A stretch of DNA of 49,857 bases from a virus, in the IMG/VR virus record IMGVR_UViG_3300022818_000010, positions 1 through 49,857 of that record. One strand, written 5' to 3'. The position numbers and the translations under genes are program-made. Positions 38,879 to 48,037 of the stretch are shown piece after piece. How positions within the stretch are numbered: the first letter of the stretch is position 1; every line of letters starts with the position of its first letter. The notes beneath the pieces were generated by a model. The model was not told the DNA's origin. It saw nothing but the letters and a program-made list of their open reading frames with translations, and did no database searches.

Positions 38879-41180
38879 CTTGGAAACCTGCCTGTCTTGA
38901 TTGTGCCGCCAGTTGATTACTTAATTCTTCTGGCGAGTTTTGCATTGACCCCAACGGGGGTAGTAACGGTAAACCACTGTTGGGATTATTCGGGTCTACT
39001 CCGTTACCGCCTTGGCCCATCAACGATTCCAAGCCTAGTTGCCCTTGAGCGTCAGGCGCGTTCTGGTCCTGTGCTTGGCTAGGGCCTGCTGGCCCCTGCA
39101 TGGCCGCCTGCACGTCTACCCCTGCGGCTGATAGAAGACTCAGGACTAGCGGTTCAGGTAGCTGTACGGGCGCTATAGGCAGTGTGATTGATATCTTGGG
39201 CGGCGGCGGCGGCTCAGGAGTCGGCGGAGGCATTGCGGGACCGTCTGCCGGTTGCGGCGGACACATCTTCTCGACTACATAGCCCATAGCCGCGATAACA
39301 TTTCTCATTAACTCCCAGCGATGTGGAGCGGACATGAGGAACGCCGGGTCTTGATTAAACATATTCCAAGCCATTACTGCGTCACGTATTGATACGTCTC
39401 TATTGATATTCCCCTTGCTACCTTGTGGAACTATCTTAACTGATACGAATGGGTTAAAGTCTTCCCTCGTTATTACTTGAGAATCGGATATTCCCTTCTG
39501 TGGAATCATCTGTAGAACTTGAGAAACTACAGCGTCGGGGTCTTGACCGTTCTGTTGGGCCATTGCGCGTGCACCCGCGATTATCTTATTCTTTATATCC
39601 AGTTGTTTCTGCTCGTCCATCGTAATGTTGTACGTTAGGTTATCCGATGGCATGAAGTAGTAGTACAATAGATGGCAGAACTTAATAAATTCCTTATGAC
39701 CGATTGAGAAACGGTCCATCATGCGCTGGAAGCGCGTAGAGCCTAGATTTACTAGCGCCGCTGTTTCTGTTGCTGTTTGAGTGCCTTGATTAGCCTTTCC
39801 TAAGAACTGGTCAGATAGTCCAGTAAGCCTAACGATAAAGCCGATGATATATTCCATCATTGGAATCAACTCAATGGAAGTATTAGGCACCTGTAAGGTG
39901 GTTATTTGGCTAACATCGTCAACCATTAGAGGCATACCATATTCCCATGCATCGGGGTCGAACCCTGACGTTGAACCGTAGATGATACTCTTCGCTACGA
40001 GGTGACGAATCTTAATATCATCAATTTTCATGTTGATAAGAGTATTAAGAACACCCATTGCCCACGATAGCATCTGGCCCATTGGAATACCGTACAGGTT
40101 CCGACCCGGAGGCAGAACATTATAGTTAATAAATGGCCTATCTTCCCCATATTCAGAGAGACAGCACTTTATCATTATCTCAGAGTCCGCTAGTATTACT
40201 ACTTTCGTCGGTTCCAGTAAATCGTCATCGTCAACGTCATACCAACGGTAGCATTCTATCGCAGCGTACTTGAATTTAGTCTTAGTTGAACCAGTTGCTT
40301 TCTGGTTCCTGCCTGTTTTACCAGGTAACGTAGTTTGAGACGTTGAATCAGATGGGCTATCGTCCTTTATTATCTTTTCCCATTGTTCAGGTGTAATAAG
40401 TGGAAACTCACCGTTGTTATATCCATTAACTAAGGTGTTTCTATCTATCTCCGTAAGCATGAAGGCGGCGTCCGCCTTATTTATGTCTACTGAATTCGCA
40501 GGATAGACGCAAAACTGGGACCGCATTAGAACTTGAGGGTCCGGACCACTGCTAACGAGTTCATTACCGAGAGTTTTAGTGGGAAGTTGTCCCGGTTTAG
40601 GCGCTTTTCCTGTTTTAAGTATGTGGTTTTGTACGGCGTTTGATTTCTCGTCGGCGGGGATAGCCCTATACATCATCTTTCTACGCTCATTCCAAGGAAC
40701 GTAGAGAATAGAACCGCCCTCCATTAACGCGTTCAGCGCTAGTTCATCGGCTTTCTCCGGATAGGCGAGCATTTCATCAAGAAGATAATCCGTGAACGAT
40801 TCCAAACGCCACGCACGGTTAGGGTCTCCACTCGCACCCGGCATAATCAGCGCGAAAGGAGACGTTTCAAAAGCCTGTTGAGTTATTTGAGAATGTAGAC
40901 CTAGAGTAATCCATTGAATTAGAGGAATGTGAGTATTACTCGCATTCTTCATGATTGTATTCGTTGTTGACTTATACTCAGTACCTTGGTAGAACTCGTC
41001 CCAGTATGTACTAATCTTTTGGTTGATGGTTAAGTTGTCTGCTTGAGCCGCTTTGTACCATTCCAGCGTTTCCGCCTTAACCGCCTCTGCGTCTTCTGTT
41101 GATAACTTAATATCTTCACCAGTATTAGGTATTCCAGCAGACTGTTCTGTCAGAGATGGTATAGTTGGTGTTTCATTCAT
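38871..41180 (-). CDS. portal (head-tail connector) protein
   Basis: 769 aa, the size range of podoviral portals. N-terminal ISTYWDEFYQGTEYKSTTN and PLIQWITLGLHSQITQQAF, then FTDYLLDEMLAYPEKADELA, VPWNERRKMMYRAIPADE and the stem region NTLINMKIDDIKIRHLVAKS. LTGLSDQFLGKANQGTQTAT followed by NLGSTRFQRMMDRF is typical portal sequence. The C-terminal 120 residues are a Pro/Gln-rich tail (PMPPPTPEPPPPP-like) that is GC-rich and probably disordered. The dodecamer forms the DNA entry channel and binds the terminase. Confidence 0.75.
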   Translation of the reverse strand: MNETPTIPSLTEQSAGIPNTGEDIKLSTEDAEAVKAETLEWYKAAQADNLTINQKISTYWDEFYQGTEYKSTTNTIMKNASNTHIPLIQWITLGLHSQITQQAFETSPFALIMPGASGDPNRAWRLESFTDYLLDEMLAYPEKADELALNALMEGGSILYVPWNERRKMMYRAIPADEKSNAVQNHILKTGKAPKPGQLPTKTLGNELVSSGPDPQVLMRSQFCVYPANSVDINKADAAFMLTEIDRNTLVNGYNNGEFPLITPEQWEKIIKDDSPSDSTSQTTLPGKTGRNQKATGSTKTKFKYAAIECYRWYDVDDDDLLEPTKVVILADSEIMIKCCLSEYGEDRPFINYNVLPPGRNLYGIPMGQMLSWAMGVLNTLINMKIDDIKIRHLVAKSIIYGSTSGFDPDAWEYGMPLMVDDVSQITTLQVPNTSIELIPMMEYIIGFIVRLTGLSDQFLGKANQGTQTATETAALVNLGSTRFQRMMDRFSIGHKEFIKFCHLLYYYFMPSDNLTYNITMDEQKQLDIKNKIIAGARAMAQQNGQDPDAVVSQVLQMIPQKGISDSQVITREDFNPFVSVKIVPQGSKGNINRDVSIRDAVMAWNMFNQDPAFLMSAPHRWELMRNVIAAMGYVVEKMCPPQPADGPAMPPPTPEPPPPPKISITLPIAPVQLPEPLVLSLLSAAGVDVQAAMQGPAGPSQAQDQNAPDAQGQLGLESLMGQGGNGVDPNNPNSGLPLLPPLGSMQNSPEELSNQLAAQSRQAGFQGG

Positions 41181-41542
41181 TTAATTATATCCTTAGGTTT
41201 ATCGTCTACTGGTTTACCGTCAGTTGGTTTAGTATCGTCCTGTGGTTTCTTTTTAGCGCCAGCGGTTGCCAACATGGAATCAAACGTCTTACCCGCCACT
41301 TTGTCTTCTTTCTGTTTTACCGCAACTTCTTTATCTTTCAACTTAGACATTATGCCATCTAACTTTGAGAGTTGGTCAGCGGAGATATTCCAAGAACAAC
41401 CATAGTGCGTAGTGTCCTTTCCGTTTCCAACTATGATGGGTACAGAGAAGTTACTGGGACCATACCCAATATCTTCTAACTTTTTGTTTACTTCGTCCAC
41501 GTTCTTCGCTGTTACCATTATTGATGTTTGTTCTAGTTTCAT
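41177..41542 (-). CDS. hypothetical protein with Lys/Asp-rich tail, 121 aa
   Basis: The start is placed at 41542, directly after the stop of the tail protein gene. A small alpha/beta domain (LEQTSIMVTAKNVDEVNKKL, NFSVPIIVGNGKDTTHYGC) is followed by a helix and a low-complexity tail (DDTKPTDGKPVDDKPKDI). Translationally coupled to the portal gene. Not recognised. Confidence 0.5.
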   Translation of the reverse strand: MKLEQTSIMVTAKNVDEVNKKLEDIGYGPSNFSVPIIVGNGKDTTHYGCSWNISADQLSKLDGIMSKLKDKEVAVKQKEDKVAGKTFDSMLATAGAKKKPQDDTKPTDGKPVDDKPKDIIK

Positions 41543-41544
41543 AT

Positions 41545-44127
41545 TTAATCCAATCCAGACCACGTTATTCCATACACGCTGGATAGAAGATTACCTACAT
41601 TATTCATCTGGTCATAAGTTAATACTGAACTATAAATTAGCGCACTACCGAGCCAGCCATCAAACGCTCTATCAAATGCTGCTCGATTTCCTGTATATGT
41701 ATCTGAACCAGCAACAGGAGTTCCGCTAGATTGATTCGCTGTTCCTGATATTGTTCCATTTATATAAATATTAATTAATCCTGCGGTATCGCGCGTGACC
41801 GCGACGATGTAGGAACTGTTCAGCGCGATGCTGTTTGTGGCCGATACCGCTGAGTCGTTAAAGTTTGAGGTAACGTTGATGTTATTACTTGTGCCATTCA
41901 CGTTAACAATAAACTGAGAGTTATCAATGATACGCCCGCTTGCCCCCCACCCGCGAGGCTTGATGACGGCGAAAACGGTGCAGCCGCCCGTGCCTATTTT
42001 GTCGCCCGTCTTGACCAGCGCATCATCAACGCCATCGAACTCTACCGCTGGCTTGCCGCCGATGCCGGTACTGGCAAGGTTTGGGCGCTTGCTGAATGTG
42101 GCCTGGGTGAAGTGGTTAGCATTTCCCGACTGGTCGGTTTCTCTGCTCACCACATAACCATCAGCCGCAAGCCCTTCCGCGATTCCAATCTCTCCAACGG
42201 GACCGAGGGATTCGAGGGTGAGGGAATCGATGAATATGGAGCGGGAGGCGTACGATGAGTGCCGCCTAAATCCCCACGTACCACTACCAGTAGCAGTCCA
42301 CGTATATTCGTATTTTGCATAAGTAGTAGTTAAATCTATGGGAGTGGTGCCTTGAATAAACCCATCTAAAATAATCTTAGTAGGCGCGGTATCGCACTTT
42401 GCCCAAAACGTGATCTTATATGACCTTCCCGAAACTACGCCTGTTTGGTACAATGTAATTGAACTCGCAGACGCATCAACGTCGAGCCTTGCGGAATGCG
42501 CTCCTGCATACGGAGCCGCCGTTTCGTCATTTACCGTGGAGGTTCCCGCAACCGTTTCCGTCCAACTCGCAAACACGTCCGCGCCACCAGCACCGAGAGT
42601 GTCGAACCCACCGTTGTTGATGGAAGCGGTGACGATTTTCTTTACAGATACATCGTCGAAGTAGGCAGTGCCTGCCGTAATGGAAGACTGTAGAAACAGT
42701 TGTACAGATGTACATCCGGCAGGAACAGTAAATGTACCAGAAACCAATGCATAAGTCGTACTCGTAATGCCAGTTGTACCCTCCGCAACAATATTAGAAC
42801 TGTGTGTAGCATCCCATATCGTGTATGTTCCTGCGTTGGTACCATCACCTCTAGTCCAAAAATAGTAGTAATATGAGACTTCGGGGACTAGCGTAAGTGT
42901 TCGGTAAATATAGGGAAAACTTGTCACATAACTCAATTTCGCCGCGTGTGCCCCACTATGCACTAATGTCGTCTCGTCGGCAACCGCACCGTTATTCGCC
43001 GCTTCCACCCACGTTCCGAACACATCAGTGCCGCCCGCCCCCGCCGTCTCAAACCCGCCGTTGACAATCAACTCGCTTCCATAAACAGGCGGCGCTATGA
43101 TTTGGCCAGCGGCTGAGGTCAAATGGTTCGTGCCCTTGGAATCGTAACGCGTCGAACTTTCCTCGCCCAAATCCCACCAACTCGTCAGCCCCGTTGCGAA
43201 CGCGGCCAGTCCGTTATCGGCTGTCAAATCGGCATACGTGCGGCCTGAACCAGCGTTGTACAGGGCGGTTGCTTCGGCAGTGGTGGAGATAGATTTCTTG
43301 AAGTAGGCGGAGTCGATGAGGCCGTTCATGTAGTGCACATCAGTTGGGAATGAACCGATGTTAAACGGTACAGAGTTAATCGCTGGAACCACCGAACCTG
43401 CGGTTGAGTTTACTGCTCCACCATTAATCTGAATATTTATGGTAGCCGTAGACGCAACACGCCAAACACGCACAAAATACCACGTGTTTAGCGACAACGC
43501 GCCAAAAGTCGTTGCGTCTACACTTGTGGACGTATTTGAGCCGTTGGAAACGGTGAAACGCACAACACCGTTTATTCCCAGGACTTCCCACTCCAACCAG
43601 TCGTACCACCCGATACCGTTGGACTTTCCAAATATCGCCCGATTCCCCGTGCTCGCCAGATTCACCCACGCCCCCGCCTCAAAGTCGATGTTTCCAGTCT
43701 GTAGGGAGGCGTTGGAGGGAATAGTGAGGTATTCCTTGTTCGCCGCCGAGAACGAGGCGGATCCGTCGGACACCACGCCAACGGAGGGGTTAAGATAAAG
43801 TAACGGGTCAAATCTAAGCGCCGTATAACTATTAAAGTAATCAGATATGGCGTCGGTTGGTCCAAAAAATCTCCAGTTCTTAGCATAGGTATTATCATAC
43901 ATTGACGCTTTCGTGAATTCGTCGTAGTCGTTACCTATCTGGTTATAGTAAGGGTATACCTTATTAAATTCTTCTCTACCTATGTACTGGTAAATAGCAA
44001 TGGACCCGTCCTTGAAAACAAGAACAGACGAAAGTTTATCACCGTTAGTGTCGGTTAACACCTGGCCGTAATACGGTACATTTACATAAGGTTCTGGAAA
44101 TACAAGTTCTTCTCTTGCTATAGGCAT
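41545..44127 (-). CDS. carbohydrate-binding tail protein with LamG-like and tandem CBM-like domains
   Basis: 860 aa. Domain order: N-terminal anchor (1-110), LamG/concanavalin-like domain (about 115-300; FEAGAWVNLASTGNRAIFG, NGLIDSAYF), two tandem CBM4/9-like jelly rolls beginning ELIVNGGFETAGAGGTDVFG (351-498) and SINNGGFDTLGAGGADVFA (501-642), and a second LamG-like domain (about 660-860; KPAVEFDGVDDALV, WLGSALIYSS). The CBM pair arose by internal duplication. The parts are GC-rich compared with the N-terminus. Likely a receptor-binding or surface-glycan adhesin. Unusually, it lies between terminase and portal. The N-terminal EPYVNVP also occurs in the gene at 47735. Confidence 0.72.
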   Translation of the reverse strand: MPIAREELVFPEPYVNVPYYGQVLTDTNGDKLSSVLVFKDGSIAIYQYIGREEFNKVYPYYNQIGNDYDEFTKASMYDNTYAKNWRFFGPTDAISDYFNSYTALRFDPLLYLNPSVGVVSDGSASFSAANKEYLTIPSNASLQTGNIDFEAGAWVNLASTGNRAIFGKSNGIGWYDWLEWEVLGINGVVRFTVSNGSNTSTSVDATTFGALSLNTWYFVRVWRVASTATINIQINGGAVNSTAGSVVPAINSVPFNIGSFPTDVHYMNGLIDSAYFKKSISTTAEATALYNAGSGRTYADLTADNGLAAFATGLTSWWDLGEESSTRYDSKGTNHLTSAAGQIIAPPVYGSELIVNGGFETAGAGGTDVFGTWVEAANNGAVADETTLVHSGAHAAKLSYVTSFPYIYRTLTLVPEVSYYYYFWTRGDGTNAGTYTIWDATHSSNIVAEGTTGITSTTYALVSGTFTVPAGCTSVQLFLQSSITAGTAYFDDVSVKKIVTASINNGGFDTLGAGGADVFASWTETVAGTSTVNDETAAPYAGAHSARLDVDASASSITLYQTGVVSGRSYKITFWAKCDTAPTKIILDGFIQGTTPIDLTTTYAKYEYTWTATGSGTWGFRRHSSYASRSIFIDSLTLESLGPVGEIGIAEGLAADGYVVSRETDQSGNANHFTQATFSKRPNLASTGIGGKPAVEFDGVDDALVKTGDKIGTGGCTVFAVIKPRGWGASGRIIDNSQFIVNVNGTSNNINVTSNFNDSAVSATNSIALNSSYIVAVTRDTAGLINIYINGTISGTANQSSGTPVAGSDTYTGNRAAFDRAFDGWLGSALIYSSVLTYDQMNNVGNLLSSVYGITWSGLD

Positions 44128-44136
44128 AACTAACTC

Positions 44137-46131
44137 CTAGTATCCTGTCGCTGACACGGTTGGTAGAACTCTCTTCTTTATTGCTTCTACGTTCTTGTTA
44201 ATATTCGGTATTTCTATCTTTCCCATAACTCTTAATACTGCTCTACTGAATACATCTACGCAATCGTCACGGCCTGTTGAATTTCCGCTTGCACTCTGCC
44301 CTAGAATCTCAGGAAAGAAAGTATCTTCCCACCACATCTCATTACTCGGAGGAATATACATACCCCTCTCGCAATAAACCGCTGCCATTCGGAAGTCGAT
44401 AAGTTTACTATGCCTACGTGGTTTATCTTTATAGATGCGCAGCATCGTATCCTTTCTAAAGAATTGCAATACTGCGGCGCCGAGCGCGGCGTTTTCAATG
44501 TATTGTCCTTTTAGTAACCAAGGTATGTTACTATCTTTCTTATTAGGAAAGAGTGCGTCCATTTCTTCCTGTAACGCGATAGCCGTTTCATAAATCTGAG
44601 GACCACTCATTACGTCGGCCACTCCCTTTATTCCATATATAAGACCATTAAAACCTAGGCCGTTAATGATGAACGCTGACCTATCGTTATCTCTTCCTTC
44701 TAGTAGTCCGGTATCAATTTCTCCCCACAAGAACTTCATTGGAGGTAAATCAGAAAGTTTACTCCATCGTGTATTAAACCACGTCCTTTGGAATTCGTCT
44801 CCACTTTCCATCGTAGGTCTCTGCATATACAGTGCTGTATATATCTTACTTCCCATTGCCTTCTTAATATTTACTACTGCGTTAATAGCGTTCGGTTTCC
44901 CTTCTACTTCAAGTGGATAACGTTCGGGCCATAGTGCGTCGCCCTTGTTTCTCCACCCTCCGTACTTAACTAAAGAATAATCTCTACCCGGCGCAATAGA
45001 AAAGTAACGCTTTCTTACGTCTTCTTCTTCTGGTTCTTCTTCTGCTTCTATGGGTAGTCTAACAACTGTCCAAATACCACCGTCTTCTATTACGCCCTGC
45101 TCTTTAATAAACCTACCAGCAATATCGTCTTCATGCCAGTGGGTGTTAGACAACTCAAGTCCATTAGCGATAAAGTTATGAGTACGCTCTACCTCAATGT
45201 CAAATACGTCTTCTTCCCCTGCGTAGACAATTTCAATTATCTCGTCTGGCCCCGTTACTGACCGCACCTTCATGCCCACCTTTAGTAACCCCAGTCGCAC
45301 CCATACTGCTTCTCCATCTTCATTAATTACTCTGAACGGGTGTCGGGCATTTGCCTTAACTTTACGTCCAGACTTAGTAGTAACTTCGTATACTATATCA
45401 ATGCCCTGATTGGCCCAGTTAACAACCTTCGATATCGTTACGTTACCGTCTTCGTATGTGGATACTTTATCACCTGCGCGAATATCTCTAAGTGGAACCT
45501 CTGAACCGTCCTGCATCATAACGGGTGTATCTCCCGTCATGCACATGTTCAACATTATTCCCGGTAAGGTTTCGTCCCTTGCCTCGGCCCTCGTCATAAA
45601 CGTTGATTGAACCCACTCCCAAGACTTCTGCCTAAACCTACTACTAATCGCTTCTTCCCAGTCTTTAGTAGGGTCGTCTATTATTCCTCGTATCCAACCT
45701 TTTCCTGTCTGAGCGCCTTGTCTTCCGGTTGCAACGAGTACACCCCTGTTCGGTAACTCAAAGGCAAACTCGTCAACGGCGTGTGATTCAGCAGATAGAT
45801 TAATTCCGGGGAATAAAGTTCTCCACGCATTTCCGCGTATTGTTCCAAGTATCTTTCTACCGAAGTCACGTGCTAGGTCTCCTGAATAACTTCCTACCAT
45901 AAACGGGAAGTCTGGATACTTTCCCATTCCGAAACTAGTAACGTCTATCGTGTTCGTTTGGCTCTTACCGTGCCTCACTGGCTCTAGTAGCATGAGATGG
46001 TCAATCTCTCCAAAGAGCCAACGTTCCCCAAAACTCGCTACGAGCTTATGAACTTTTGAAGGCTTAAACCAAGGGTGAACGTATGTCTGATAATCCGAGA
46101 GATGGCGCTTCGCTAATTCGCGTCGCGCCAT
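44137..46131 (-). CDS. terL: terminase large subunit with embedded mini-intein
   Basis: 664 codons including a 133-residue intein (residues 197-329). The ATPase part has Walker A LLEPVRHGKS (48-57), Walker B IRGIIDDP (147-154) and the TxWHEDDIAGRF motif just after the intein. The nuclease part opens with FLWGEIDTG and continues to DFRMAAVYCERGM. Removing the intein gives about 531 aa, normal for the family. The enzyme packages DNA through the portal. The frame stays open upstream of ATG 46131 (VGEYSQEELVYEIKRE) with no better start codon, so the N-terminus may be slightly longer. Stops with TAG, whose bases are part of the next ribosome binding site. Confidence 0.88.
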   Translation of the reverse strand: MARRELAKRHLSDYQTYVHPWFKPSKVHKLVASFGERWLFGEIDHLMLLEPVRHGKSQTNTIDVTSFGMGKYPDFPFMVGSYSGDLARDFGRKILGTIRGNAWRTLFPGINLSAESHAVDEFAFELPNRGVLVATGRQGAQTGKGWIRGIIDDPTKDWEEAISSRFRQKSWEWVQSTFMTRAEARDETLPGIMLNMCMTGDTPVMMQDGSEVPLRDIRAGDKVSTYEDGNVTISKVVNWANQGIDIVYEVTTKSGRKVKANARHPFRVINEDGEAVWVRLGLLKVGMKVRSVTGPDEIIEIVYAGEEDVFDIEVERTHNFIANGLELSNTHWHEDDIAGRFIKEQGVIEDGGIWTVVRLPIEAEEEPEEEDVRKRYFSIAPGRDYSLVKYGGWRNKGDALWPERYPLEVEGKPNAINAVVNIKKAMGSKIYTALYMQRPTMESGDEFQRTWFNTRWSKLSDLPPMKFLWGEIDTGLLEGRDNDRSAFIINGLGFNGLIYGIKGVADVMSGPQIYETAIALQEEMDALFPNKKDSNIPWLLKGQYIENAALGAAVLQFFRKDTMLRIYKDKPRRHSKLIDFRMAAVYCERGMYIPPSNEMWWEDTFFPEILGQSASGNSTGRDDCVDVFSRAVLRVMGKIEIPNINKNVEAIKKRVLPTVSATGY
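45145..45543 (-). other. mini-intein in the terminase gene
   Basis: 133 residues. Block A starts with the nucleophile Cys (CMTGDTPVMMQDGSEV). Block B contains VTTKSGRKVKANARHPFRV with the conserved ..xxH. The C-terminal blocks are EDVFDIEVERTHNFIANGLELSN, with terminal Asn and Thr as the +1 residue. The penultimate residue is Ser instead of the usual His. There is no homing endonuclease domain. The insertion point is immediately before the terminase motif THWHEDDIAG, a conserved active-site region, as expected for inteins. Confidence 0.85.
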
Positions 46132-46192
46132 TTCTCTCTTTATTTCATATACGAGTTCCTCTTGAGAATATTCACCTACAGTCTTAATCTAC

Positions 46193-46531
46193 TTACTCTC
46201 CCAAACATGAATACTTACGAAACCCAATCTTTATATCTTGGTTCTGTTGGTATACTTCGCCCAATGCTATCGCATCGGCCACTGGTTTATCTTCTTCCTC
46301 TAGCGGTATACGCATCGTGTTTGCTACGTCAACCTTGCCTTGCGCTACTTTATCTACTACATCTACAGAACCTTGCATAAGCAGATACGCTACAATTATC
46401 TTCCACCCGGTTTCCGCTGCATCGTGCCACGTCATATCTTTTAGGGACGCTGCTACCGCGAGGCCTACTACAGCTAACGCCATCGCGATAAACTTCTTAC
46501 TTTTATAGAAAGGTATATTCACTGCGTTCAT
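46193..46531 (-). CDS. two-helix membrane protein, holin-like
   Basis: 112 aa, start behind GGAG. Residues 13-30 (KFIAMALAVVGLAVAASL) and 41-58 (TGWKIIVAYLLMQGSVDV) are hydrophobic; the remaining half is soluble and charged. Immediately upstream of terL in transcription order. It could be a holin or antiholin acting with the lysin at 18375, or an unrelated inner-membrane protein. Confidence 0.5.
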   Translation of the reverse strand: MNAVNIPFYKSKKFIAMALAVVGLAVAASLKDMTWHDAAETGWKIIVAYLLMQGSVDVVDKVAQGKVDVANTMRIPLEEEDKPVADAIALGEVYQQNQDIKIGFRKYSCLGE

Positions 46532-46567
46532 AGATTGATTACTCCGTAATCTTCCCTGTTCAAGTTT

Positions 46568-46726
46568 TCACCACACTCTCTTCAAATCTTCTTCATTAAA
46601 CCAACGTGCTTTATCTTTAATCCACACGAGTATACTGTTGTCTCTGGATATTGACATAATATCAATACAAACCGTCTTATCTCCGTCACTCGTAATAACC
46701 TCGTCTCCAATATCAATTTTCTTCAT
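46568..46726 (-). CDS. small KOW-like protein, 52 aa
   Basis: ATG 46726 overlaps the TGA of the sigma factor gene (ATGA). Sequence KKIDIGDEVITSDGDKTVCI followed by strands ending IKDKARWFNEEDLKRVW looks like a small SH3-type barrel with the DIGDEV-type start seen in KOW-like domains. Translational coupling to the sigma factor suggests a partner role, which is inference. Confidence 0.5.
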   Translation of the reverse strand: MKKIDIGDEVITSDGDKTVCIDIMSISRDNSILVWIKDKARWFNEEDLKRVW

Positions 46727-47292
46727 ATCAATTCCATCAATTCTAAGTTTGCGCGTAATCTCTTTAGTGCTGTTATATGCGTCATTGATATCACAGACTT
46801 AGTGAGACCAAGGTCTTTCGCAATATCTGTTCCACTTTCTTCGTTAATATATATTCTACGAAGGACTTCTGGTTGTCTAGTTTTAATAGGCCTATTAGTC
46901 CGAGTTACTTTAAGTTTATCTACTGCGTCCCACAACCTGTTATAAACGTCTGTTCTTAATACTGATTCCTCTAGATAGTTTTTCGTATCGTGCAATACTT
47001 CCATCTTATCGTTCCACGGAACTGAATCATACTCAAAGAACCTTGCTTTGTATTTACGCTCCGTTAGGAGCATATGTCTAATTTTACTGGTTGCTACTAC
47101 AGTTGCCCATACCGGATGGCTACCTCTTGACGGGTCGTATTCTTTTTGTTTATTCCATATTTCTATGAGTCCGTAGGACCAGTAATCTTCTGGGTCTTCC
47201 GATGCCGCTGTCCAACGGTTGCAGATACGCCAAACTAATTTAGAGTATCTACGTTCTACTTCCTCTAACGTTATCTCGCGAGCATAGTCCAC
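46723..47292 (-). CDS. phage-encoded sigma-70 family RNA polymerase sigma factor
   Basis: 189 aa from GTG 47292 (GGAA upstream). Region 2: YSKLVWRICNRWTAASEDPE, DYWSYGLIEIWNKQKEYDPS and HPVWATVVATSKIRHML, including the DPED..G..E.W.....YD order typical of sigma region 2. Region 4 is an HTH: VLRRIYINEESGTDIAKDLG then LTKSVISMTHITALKRLR. Region 3 is nearly absent. It would redirect host RNA polymerase to phage promoters, most plausibly those of the late minus-strand genes. I could not define the promoter sequence it reads. Confidence 0.75.
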   Translation of the reverse strand: MDYAREITLEEVERRYSKLVWRICNRWTAASEDPEDYWSYGLIEIWNKQKEYDPSRGSHPVWATVVATSKIRHMLLTERKYKARFFEYDSVPWNDKMEVLHDTKNYLEESVLRTDVYNRLWDAVDKLKVTRTNRPIKTRQPEVLRRIYINEESGTDIAKDLGLTKSVISMTHITALKRLRANLELMELI

Positions 47293-47738
47293 GTAGTATT
47301 TCCGGTTACGTCACTTAATAGGGCGGTTGCGTTGAACTGTATTCCACCATTCTGCTTAAGCGTTGATGCACCCATATATCCGGTGGAAGCTGGTTCGCTA
47401 ACATACGTCCAAGAAGGGGGAAGTGTGAGCGTCCATTTAGGGTTCTTTACTAGCGCGCCGGGTGCTCCCAACATAGTTTGTTTATAAGTAAGAACCGGGA
47501 ACACGGTTGGAGTTGTTGCGTCTTCTCCGTCGTAGTATTCAGCAGATAACGTAAAATCAAAGGTCTTAGAAGGAAGAGCTACGTTTCCGTGCATCTGAAC
47601 CGAAATGGTTACAACTCCACCGGGTGAAACTTCTGAGGGTACGAGCGTAATTGATGGCGGGTCAATCGCTCTCGCTGAAACAATTAGCAATGTAAGAAAT
47701 GCTACGGTAACAATTACGTAAAGAAAGGTCTTCTTCAT
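47271..47738 (-). CDS. secreted protein with signal peptide, 155 aa
   Basis: A classic signal peptide, MKKTFLYVIVTVAFLTLLIV with likely cleavage after SARA, leads a beta-rich domain (PPSITLVPSEVSPGGVVTIS, SKTFDFTLSAEYYDGED) that resembles an immunoglobulin-like fold. Starts in ATGA overlap with the zinc-knuckle gene. A phage protein exported to periplasm or surface could act in superinfection exclusion or host envelope modification; nothing in the sequence fixes its function. Confidence 0.6.
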   Translation of the reverse strand: MKKTFLYVIVTVAFLTLLIVSARAIDPPSITLVPSEVSPGGVVTISVQMHGNVALPSKTFDFTLSAEYYDGEDATTPTVFPVLTYKQTMLGAPGALVKNPKWTLTLPPSWTYVSEPASTGYMGASTLKQNGGIQFNATALLSDVTGNTTWTMLAR

Positions 47739-48037
47739 TTATTTCCCTTGCTTAACTTAGAGGTTACTTCGTGCGCTTTCTTGTATGTGTTTTGTACTGG
47801 AACGTTAACATACGGCTCTTCGTTTACTAGCTCTTCTTGGGTTATATTGTCCACATCCTTTAGTTCTCCTAGACCAACTGGTTCTAATTTATTCTTTCTA
47901 AAAGCATCGAATCCTTCTTTGTTTAAGTTATCGTGTACGCCAATTACGTTTGGGTGTACTTCTAGTGCTTTCGGGTCTGTGTCAACCATTGTGATTCTCA
48001 AACACTGTGGGCACTGTACTGATATAAGTTTACTCAT
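47735..48037 (-). CDS. hypothetical protein with CPQC motif, 100 aa
   Basis: The start is placed at ATG 48037, six bases after GAAGGAG; ATG 48040 is possible. VQCPQCLRITMVDTD near the N-terminus is a half zinc-knuckle. NEEPYVNVPVQNTYKKAHEV near the C-terminus shares EPYVNVP with the tail protein at 41545. It follows the small terminase gene. Function unknown. Confidence 0.5.
   Translation of the reverse strand: MSKLISVQCPQCLRITMVDTDPKALEVHPNVIGVHDNLNKEGFDAFRKNKLEPVGLGELKDVDNITQEELVNEEPYVNVPVQNTYKKAHEVTSKLSKGNK

Noticed and set aside
44137-44139. Genome-wide recoding of TAG as a sense codon
   Set aside because: TAG ends terL, portal and several small genes at sensible places and is part of the next ribosome binding site after terL; read-through would fuse terminase with the tail protein.
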